Assembly: GCA_020634215.1 (NCBI GenBank)
Contig: JACKCD010000001.1
Span: 151,107-215,106 of the forward strand
Length of the DNA stretch: 64,000 bases
Origin: Ardenticatenaceae bacterium
GTDB lineage: Bacteria; Chloroflexota; Anaerolineae; Promineifilales; Promineifilaceae
Reading direction: 5' to 3'
Both the position numbers and the translations under genes were made by a program. This document shows positions 58,708 to 64,000 of this stretch, in pieces. The notes under the pieces were generated by a model that was not told where the DNA came from, made no database searches, and saw only the letters and a program-made list of their open reading frames with translations. How positions within the stretch are numbered: the stretch's first letter is position 1; every line of letters begins with the position of its first letter.

Positions 58708-59745
58708 CTACATCAAGCTCTGCATATACGCAGCCAATGCATCCCGCGATGGCCGAATTTGGTCACCAGATAATTGTGCCAGAGGTGTGTCCACCATCTT
58801 GTTGGCTTCGGCCAAAGACGGCCGATCTGGATTGTAATAAATCAATCCCGTAATCAACTCTTGCTTTTCCTCTGCCCACTGCAGCCGGTGCATAGCCCCC
58901 ATCTTGTCCGATGGGTCATAGTCGGAGTCCAGTTTCCGCAGCTTGATATGCGATCCATCATGCAATTCTACGACGCGCATCTCACCCGGTGCATATTCCT
59001 CAATTTCGATTTCATCCAGCTTGGGGACGAAGCCAATTTCATGGAGTGGGATTTCGTTGTTTTTGCCGTATTCGTAGCTCTTGGTGGAGCCAGGCACATC
59101 GTTAAACGCGACACAAGGGCTGATGATGTCAATAACGGCCGTTCCCCGATGGCTTAATGCCGCCTTCAGCAGTTCACGCACCTGGTTAGCATCACCCGAA
59201 AACGACCGCGCCACAAAACCACAGCCCGCTAATATTGCTTCCATGCAAATGTCAATTGGCGGCAAATCATTGTGACCGGCATATTTCAGTTCTTGCCCCT
59301 CATCGGCCGTTGCCGAAAACTGACCCTTGGTCAACCCATATACCCCATTGTTCTCCACAATGTACACCATCCGCACATTACGCCGCATCAGGTGCTTAAA
59401 CTGACCCATCCCAATACTAGCCGAATCACCGTCGCCGCTCACGCCAATCGCCTTCAAATGGTGGTTTGCCATCAGCGCACCAGTACTGATGGAAGGCATA
59501 CGCCCGTGCAGCGCATTGAACCCATGCGACCGCCCCAAAAAATAGGCTGGCGACTTGCTGGAGCAGCCAATCCCGCTCAGCTTCACAATTTCATGCTGAT
59601 TCAAATTCAACTCATACGCAATGCGTATAATCTGGTTAGCAATCGAATTATGTCCACAACCTTGACATAATGTTGTGGGTCTACCATTATAATCTGCCTG
59701 GGTAAGCCCCAGTTCATTTACACGAGGTCCTCTTGTTGCACCCAT
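58708..59745 (-). CDS. korB: 2-oxoacid:ferredoxin oxidoreductase, beta subunit (KorB-like)
   Basis: 345 residues. The TPP-binding domain has LCQGCGHNSIANQI near residue 27, GIGCSSKSPAYFLGRSHGFNALHGRMPS, and GDGDSASIGMGQFKHLMRRN, the Mg-ThDP motif. The pair probably oxidises 2-oxoglutarate to succinyl-CoA with ferredoxin, though pyruvate or other 2-oxoacids are possible. The ATG at 59745 is chosen because AAGGAAGGTG just upstream overlaps the alternative GTG at 59754. It follows korA by 14 bp. Confidence 0.92.
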   Translation of the reverse strand: MGATRGPRVNELGLTQADYNGRPTTLCQGCGHNSIANQIIRIAYELNLNQHEIVKLSGIGCSSKSPAYFLGRSHGFNALHGRMPSISTGALMANHHLKAIGVSGDGDSASIGMGQFKHLMRRNVRMVYIVENNGVYGLTKGQFSATADEGQELKYAGHNDLPPIDICMEAILAGCGFVARSFSGDANQVRELLKAALSHRGTAVIDIISPCVAFNDVPGSTKSYEYGKNNEIPLHEIGFVPKLDEIEIEEYAPGEMRVVELHDGSHIKLRKLDSDYDPSDKMGAMHRLQWAEEKQELITGLIYYNPDRPSLAEANKMVDTPLAQLSGDQIRPSRDALAAYMQSLM

Positions 59746-59759
59746 TGTTGTCACCTTCC

Positions 59760-61589
59760 TTAGCTTTCAGCCGCTTCAATCGCTTCAACGACCCAGCGAG
59801 CCGTCAGCGGCATCCCATCCAAATGCGCCAGCGAAACAAGTTTTGTTGCCATTGCCGGCATTTCCGTTTGCAAAATATTGTGCATTTGCCCATCACGATT
59901 CAGTTCAATCACATAAACCCGGTCATGATTAGCGACAAAATCCTTCACACTATCGTTAACCGGCAACGCCCGAAGCCGCATAAAATCGGTGGCAAGGCCA
60001 TTGGCTGCCAAACGATCCCGCGCTTCGTCAATAGCATAGCAGGTTGTGCCATAAGCAATAATGCCAATCTTAGCTCCCTCGTGTGTTTCCACCACCGGGC
60101 CAGGCACTAAATGCCGCGCCGTGTCAAACTTGCGGGCAAGGCGATCCGTATTTTCTACCCAATCTTCGGGGCGTTCGCTATAAACCGCACTAGCATTGTG
60201 GCCTGTACCGCGAGCGAACCATGCACCTAATGGGTTTTCGTTGCCCGGCAGCGTGCGGAAGGGGATCCCGTCGCCATCAACATCCTTATAACGGCCAAAT
60301 CCCTTTGTTACTTGCTCTGCCGTCAGCACCTTGCCTCTATTAATAGGCTCAGTTGGGTATTCAAATGGCTCCGACATCCAGTTGTTCATGCCTAGATCGA
60401 GGTCACTTAGCACAAACACGGGCGTTTGCAGTTGCTCTGCCAGGTTAAACGAGGTTGTGCCAAATTCAAAACACTCTTTCAAACTGGAGGGGAACAGAAT
60501 AACGTTTTTGGTGTCACCATGCCCCAGGTAGTACGTAAAGATGACATCCCCTTGACCGGTGCGCGTGGGCAACCCGGTGCTGGGGCCAACCCGCTGGATG
60601 TTCCAAATGACGGCCGGCAGCTCAATAAAGTAACCCAACCCGGCAAACTCGGCCATGAGGGAAATACCAGGGCCAGAGGTGGCGGTCATGGCGCGAGCAC
60701 CAGCCCAACCGGCTCCCAGGATCATGCCAATGGCGGCCAACTCGTCCTCAGCTTGAACCACTGCGTAGGTTTTTTCGCCTGTTTCAGGGTCGCGGCGGAA
60801 GCGCGGCAAATAGTCGTTAAGGCCATCCACAACGCTGGTAGAAGGGGTAATGGGATACCAGGCAACAAAGGTAACACCACCAAAAACAGAACCGAGCGCA
60901 GCAGCTTCATTACCGGTCATCATGATCTGCCCATTAGTCTTGTCCATTGGCTCGACCCCATATGGATCGTTTTTGACAATATTTTGAGTAGACCATTCAT
61001 AGGCAGCGTTGACCACTTCCATGTTGACATCAATAAGTTTACGACGGCCGTTAAATAAATAATCTAGGGCTGCTTCAATTTCAGCCAATGGAATATCTAA
61101 AAGGTAGGCCATAGCCCCCACATAAACCATATTCGCAACATAGTCGCGCTGCTTGCCCCGCATACCGGTTGCCCGCACAAACTGGTTAACTGGAATACTG
61201 TAATAGGTGATATCCTCACGCTCATCTGGCGGGTTGCGGAAATCAGCATTATAGAGACACATGCCGCCAGCGGGCAGATTGCGGATGTCTTCGTGGAAAG
61301 TGACCTCGTTAAACGCCACCAAAATTTCGGAGGTGTGGCGACGGGCAACGTAGCCATCTTTGCTAACACGGATGTGGTACCAAGTGGGCAACCCTTGGAT
61401 GTTGGAAGGGAAGATGTTTTTACCATTGACTGGTATGCCCATTTTGAAAAAGGCTCGCAAAAGCGCAGAGTTTGAAGTTTGGCTCCCGGTACCGTTGGCC
61501 GTTGCTACCACCATTGAAAAATCATTGATGATAAACGGCCGTTCCGGTACATTGCCTTGCGCTGCGGGAACAGCTTCGATGATACCCAT
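59760..61589 (-). CDS. korA: 2-oxoacid:ferredoxin oxidoreductase, alpha subunit with fused gamma domain (KorA-like)
   Basis: 609 residues. Residues about 20-200 form the gamma domain (FSMVVATANGTGSQTSNSALLRAFFKMG). From about 225 the alpha domain has TGNEAAALGSVFGGVTFVAWYPITPSTS, with the conserved YPITPST, and a QAEDELAAIGMILGAGWAGARAMTATSGPG region. This gamma-alpha fusion with a separate beta subunit is the two-subunit KorAB type seen in aerobes as well as anaerobes. AAGGAG precedes the ATG. A GntR-family gene lies 151 bp upstream in the same direction. Confidence 0.93.
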   Translation of the reverse strand: MGIIEAVPAAQGNVPERPFIINDFSMVVATANGTGSQTSNSALLRAFFKMGIPVNGKNIFPSNIQGLPTWYHIRVSKDGYVARRHTSEILVAFNEVTFHEDIRNLPAGGMCLYNADFRNPPDEREDITYYSIPVNQFVRATGMRGKQRDYVANMVYVGAMAYLLDIPLAEIEAALDYLFNGRRKLIDVNMEVVNAAYEWSTQNIVKNDPYGVEPMDKTNGQIMMTGNEAAALGSVFGGVTFVAWYPITPSTSVVDGLNDYLPRFRRDPETGEKTYAVVQAEDELAAIGMILGAGWAGARAMTATSGPGISLMAEFAGLGYFIELPAVIWNIQRVGPSTGLPTRTGQGDVIFTYYLGHGDTKNVILFPSSLKECFEFGTTSFNLAEQLQTPVFVLSDLDLGMNNWMSEPFEYPTEPINRGKVLTAEQVTKGFGRYKDVDGDGIPFRTLPGNENPLGAWFARGTGHNASAVYSERPEDWVENTDRLARKFDTARHLVPGPVVETHEGAKIGIIAYGTTCYAIDEARDRLAANGLATDFMRLRALPVNDSVKDFVANHDRVYVIELNRDGQMHNILQTEMPAMATKLVSLAHLDGMPLTARWVVEAIEAAES

Positions 61590-61621
61590 GATAAATTCTC
61601 CTTAAACGAATTTACAACTTA

Positions 61622-61666
61622 GCAAGAGAAATCGCCTCTTGCTTCTTTAATTGACTAGTCAGACTA
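61622..61666 (-). promoter_or_regulatory. Leader stem and candidate operator before korA
   Basis: GCAAGAG-AAATCGC-CTCTTGC (61622-61642) is a perfect 7-bp stem in the korA leader. TAGTC-A-GACTA (61656-61666) is an 11-bp inverted repeat that could bind the GntR-family regulator encoded upstream. Both are suggestions from symmetry alone. Confidence 0.35.
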
Positions 61667-61740
61667 ACCAGCAGCACCAGTTGGTAAACACTCACAAAGG
61701 CAGGTGTGGCAACTATAGCACACCCAAATTAAGGTTGGGC

Positions 61741-62445
61741 TTACGTCACATTGATTTCAGGAATATCCACCGCTGGCACAGAACGCAATAAACTAAAATG
61801 CTTTATCAGCCGCTGCCGACCACGCTCAAAATCACCACTACAAATGGCATCAACAATCTCTTGGTGGTAGTGCCAAACCTCTACCCAATATTCCAGACTG
61901 TTAAACCGTGTTAGCTCACTGGCCTCATAAGCATCCCAATAGGCTGCCAGTAAGCCCTGCACAAACGGATTGTCCAGGCGACTAAAGATGGTCAGGTGCA
62001 GGGCACGATGCTCTTCATTGGGAATACGAATGGGTTTCCCGCCTAGCTTTTTCCAGGCGCGGTTAATGAGCTGCTGCAATTCGGCTTTATCGTTGTCAGT
62101 CAGCATTTGTACGGCATCCTCCCACACACTTTCTTCCAGGGCGCGGCGCAGTTGGCTAAATTGGGCAAAGGTTGCTTCGCCAGTGGCAAAGCTAAATAAG
62201 ACAGCTTTTAAAATGACAGCCGAAAAGTCAAACGGCTCTCGTTGCATCCCCACGCGGGGCCGCACCGAGACAAGCCCCAGGCTCCGCGCTACCTCAAGCT
62301 GCTCACGTAGTTTGCCGACGCTGATATTCATTTCGCTGCTAATTTCGTTGAGCGTTGGCAGTTTTTGTTCAGGTGCAAAGGCACTTTCAGCCAGATAGCC
62401 GAGAAAGGGAGGGTCGAGTTTTGGTAGCTGCATTTTTTGGCTCAT
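61741..62445 (-). CDS. GntR/FadR-family transcriptional regulator
   Basis: 234 residues. The N-terminal winged helix includes LPTLNEISSEMNISVGKLREQLEVARSLGLVSVRPRVGM (about 29-67). The C-terminal FCD effector domain (about 90-220) is helical, with metal-ligand His candidates in EEHRALHLTIF and a late WHYHQEIVDAI. It lies directly upstream of korAB in the same direction, so it probably responds to an organic acid and controls that operon. Its own promoter region contains a perfect inverted repeat at 62452. Confidence 0.85.
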   Translation of the reverse strand: MSQKMQLPKLDPPFLGYLAESAFAPEQKLPTLNEISSEMNISVGKLREQLEVARSLGLVSVRPRVGMQREPFDFSAVILKAVLFSFATGEATFAQFSQLRRALEESVWEDAVQMLTDNDKAELQQLINRAWKKLGGKPIRIPNEEHRALHLTIFSRLDNPFVQGLLAAYWDAYEASELTRFNSLEYWVEVWHYHQEIVDAICSGDFERGRQRLIKHFSLLRSVPAVDIPEINVT

Positions 62446-62451
62446 TGATCG

Positions 62452-62468
62452 AATAAATCAAATTTATT
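62452..62468. promoter_or_regulatory. Candidate GntR operator
   Basis: AATAAAT-CAA-ATTTATT, a perfect 7+7 inverted repeat starting 7 bp upstream of the regulator ATG in an AT-rich stretch. Position suggests autoregulation. The low complexity of the sequence limits confidence. Confidence 0.4.
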
Positions 62469-62515
62469 TTATTTATCCAATTGTAAATAAAAATGAAGGC
62501 AAAAGCAATAGGCAG

Positions 62516-63025
62516 TTAGTTACAGTTGGGGGGCAGTTGTTTACGCAGGATGAGGGCTGGAGGGCGGTTGGGCAGGTCTAGGGGGCGGTCGGGGACGAAA
62601 CCTAGCCGTTCGTAGAGGGCTTGGGCGCGAGGGTTGTCGTTTTGCACGCCTATTTCCAGGCAAGGGAGTTGGAGGTGATGGGCAACGGCCGTTAATATAC
62701 CAATGATTGCCGTTCCGACCCCCTGGCCACGCCATGCCGGCACCACAATCAGGTTGGCTAATTCAGCACCGTTGGGATAGATGGTTAGCTGGCCGCTGCC
62801 AATTAGCCCGGCCTGCGTTTGGGCAACCAGACAAAAGCCGCGCTCGGTTTCATATCGTCGCAGCAGTTGGGCAAAGCTGCGGCGGAAGGCGTTTAACGAC
62901 CGTTCAGGAAAACAAGCCTGGTGCAAGGCGTGCAAATCATTTGGCTGCAAAAGACGGAAGGAGACAAGGGGGGAAACGGCCGTTTGCGGCACAAACAAAT
63001 AAGAAGGAAGCGAAGTAGTCGTCAT
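62516..63025 (-). CDS. GNAT family N-acetyltransferase
   Basis: 169 residues. The acetyl-CoA pyrophosphate loop is VVPAWRGQGVGTAIIGIL (about 94-111), followed by LEIGVQNDNPRAQALYERLGF, the usual motif B with the catalytic Tyr. The N-terminal part binds the unknown acceptor. It might acetylate a small amine or a protein N-terminus. It begins 34 bp from an orphan hairpin and is transcribed away from the last gene of the window. Confidence 0.85.
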   Translation of the reverse strand: MTTTSLPSYLFVPQTAVSPLVSFRLLQPNDLHALHQACFPERSLNAFRRSFAQLLRRYETERGFCLVAQTQAGLIGSGQLTIYPNGAELANLIVVPAWRGQGVGTAIIGILTAVAHHLQLPCLEIGVQNDNPRAQALYERLGFVPDRPLDLPNRPPALILRKQLPPNCN

Positions 63026-63058
63026 TGGTTATCAAAGCCTGCTGTTCTCATAAACCAC

Positions 63059-63088
63059 AAAACGCCTTGCTGGGGGGCAAGGCGTTTT
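63059..63088. terminator. 12-bp hairpin in a divergent intergenic region
   Basis: AAAACGCCTTGC, loop TGGGGG, GCAAGGCGTTTT: a perfect stem with T-runs on both strands. It lies upstream of the GNAT gene, between divergent genes, so it would end nothing that I can see; it may stop antisense or leader transcripts. Confidence 0.55.
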
Positions 63089-63294
63089 GCGGGAAGAGGA
63101 GAAAAGGAGGAAAAAGGTATAAATAATAAATGATAACGTGTATTACCGATAAAACTGCCGCTACTTGACTGCTTGTTTCCGCTACAACCATTACAAAACT
63201 TCAATGATGCTGTAAGTATACGCCACGAAACGGACAACATCCCTTAAGTTTGCTACAATCACTTTGTCAATCACTTTACAGTGAGGAGAAGCTC

Positions 63295-64000
63295 ATGCGA
63301 CAGGAACGCTGCGACAATTGTGACCGCCCACTGTTGGCAACCGACACCGTTTGCTGGCATTGTGGGCATCCGCGAGAGGGGGCAGCGGTGGCAGCAGCGG
63401 CCTCGGCCACTGCTGTGGCGTCATCGCCATTAACGGCCGTTTCCGGCTACGCCATCCTCACCGCTGTTATCATCATCGCCCTGCTGCTCGTTATCCGGTC
63501 TTTAGGGCAACAACCGCTCATTGTGATCAACAGCAACGCCCAGCGCCCGCGTGGCTGGACGGCATTTACCGACACCCAGCGTCGCTTTACCCTCAACCTG
63601 CCCCCAGATTGGCAGCTTGAGGAACCAACTGACCCAGCATTTGCGGCGCTGTTGGCAGAAAAAGAGGGGGTGTGGAAAACGGCCGTTGTCCCCCTCGACC
63701 CCAGCACCATCCTCCTGCTCGCTCGCAGCCCCGACGACACCCCGCAGCTTGTAGCTGTAGCACGTAACGTCCAGCTTCACCAGCTTTCACTCAAACAGCT
63801 TACCGACCTCATCACTGAACAAGAGGTAGCAATTCAGGAAATAGAGGAAAGTGAAAGCTTTTTTGGCACACCCCAAATCAACCTAACCTTTGCCACCGAT
63901 GGTAATGTGCTGTGCAGCCAGCAATATGCCCTGCAGCCTGAAGACAGTTACCTGCTTACGATTTGCATGGACAACACCACCTTCCGCCGCAGCCGCGACA
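63295..64000 (+). CDS. Zinc-ribbon membrane protein, 3'-truncated by window edge
   Basis: 235 codons visible; the frame is open at the end of the window. GTGAGGAGAAGCTC precedes the ATG. Residues 6-23 form a zinc ribbon (CDNC ... CWHC). An Ala-rich linker follows, then one membrane helix (about 48-70, YAILTAVIIIALLLVIRSLG) and an extracytoplasmic domain beginning RRFTLNLPPDWQLEEP, a PsbP/lipoprotein-like opening. The N-terminal ribbon would be cytoplasmic. Function unknown. AACGGCCGTT copies at 63432 and 63678 encode LTAVS and KTAVV. Confidence 0.75.
   Translation, partial: MRQERCDNCDRPLLATDTVCWHCGHPREGAAVAAAASATAVASSPLTAVSGYAILTAVIIIALLLVIRSLGQQPLIVINSNAQRPRGWTAFTDTQRRFTLNLPPDWQLEEPTDPAFAALLAEKEGVWKTAVVPLDPSTILLLARSPDDTPQLVAVARNVQLHQLSLKQLTDLITEQEVAIQEIEESESFFGTPQINLTFATDGNVLCSQQYALQPEDSYLLTICMDNTTFRRSRD

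Larger units (their letters stand above)
27..63687. repeat. Dispersed palindrome AACGGCCGTT, about 73 exact copies
   Basis: Exact copies start at, among others: 27, 2155, 2663, 2824, 3441, 3918, 5399, 8143, 8245, 8515, 10890, 14849, 15368, 15523, 16060, 16130, 16746, 17503, 19234, 19825, 21810, 21987, 23545, 25532, 27056, 29598, 31111, 31148, 32461, 32902, 33905, 35390, 35510, 36198, 38523, 38822, 39946, 39983, 40232, 40961, 41265, 42177, 43332, 43890, 46812, 47214, 47408, 47468, 49078, 49343, 49623, 50053, 50178, 51601, 52084, 52145, 52246, 53688, 54850, 56260, 56391, 56995, 57131, 58254, 58443, 58635, 58670, 59134, 61534, 62684, 62975, 63432, 63678. Under equal base use a given 10-mer is expected about 0.06 times here. 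Many near matches (TACGGCCGTT, AACGGCCGTC) also occur. The behaviour resembles the cyanobacterial HIP1 palindrome. The count is by eye and may be off by a few. Confidence 0.95.

Noticed and set aside
27..63687. AACGGCCGTT as a transcription-factor operator
   Set aside because: Copies are overwhelmingly inside coding regions, in every reading frame and on both strands, with no link to promoters.

Overview
The window looks like a chromosomal segment of a bacterium of the phylum Chloroflexota, most likely the Anaerolineae/Caldilineae side. This is an inference from three things: a solute-binding lipoprotein with the VTRVVTE-type linker common in that phylum, the gene content (LLM-type flavin oxidoreductases, KorAB beside a pyruvate dehydrogenase, YtcJ-type amidohydrolases, CimA plus LeuA), and the dispersed repeats. 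Nothing here is clearly phage or plasmid, and I found no rRNA, tRNA or CRISPR array.

Layout: 1-4.6 kb is an amine/aromatic catabolic cluster (HpaB-type hydroxylase cut by the window edge, Rid-family protein, DUF1028 protein, copper amine oxidase). 4.6-14.1 kb, minus strand, is a peptide ABC operon carrying a dipeptide epimerase and an NlpC/P60 peptidase, which together read as murein-peptide uptake and recycling, followed by a nitronate monooxygenase. 14.4-16.7 kb holds divergent rlmI and thrB. 17-20.2 kb is pdhABC. 20.4-25 kb holds a response regulator, a hybrid kinase and a PucR regulator. 25.2-30.8 kb is the branched-chain amino acid operon ilvBN-ilvC-leuA. It is preceded by a leader that encodes a Leu/Val/Ile-rich peptide and carries an attenuator and a second intrinsic terminator. 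30.9-35.6 kb is an accessory insert (PPOX protein, GxxExxY cassette, class V aminotransferase, MazF-type toxin-antitoxin pair, GH13 glucosidase). leuC, leuD and cimA then resume the pathway to 39.4 kb. ilvD and leuB are not in the window.

39.5-55.3 kb is mixed housekeeping and catabolism: two YbaK-type deacylases, a membrane protein, a MaoC-like dehydratase, a LiaF-like/kinase/regulator trio, a Nudix fusion, an acyl-CoA dehydrogenase, an AEC transporter, an alpha/beta hydrolase, an amidohydrolase, an amine oxidase, a methyltransferase, an uracil-DNA glycosylase and an LLM oxidoreductase. 55.4-58.6 kb has an MNT/HEPT toxin-antitoxin pair and a TetR-glycosyltransferase unit with a readable promoter and operator. 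58.7-62.4 kb is gntR-korAB. The window ends with a GNAT gene and a truncated zinc-ribbon membrane protein.

The most striking signal is not a gene. The 10-bp palindrome AACGGCCGTT occurs about 73 times by my eye count, mostly inside coding regions and on genes of either strand. At the copies I inspected closely it sits on a sharp switch of strand composition: G(+T)-rich to its left, C(+A)-rich to its right. This rule is symmetric under reverse complement and independent of gene direction. A second signal is a set of intergenic hairpins that share one architecture (short tandem words facing an inverted copy) but are built from different words.
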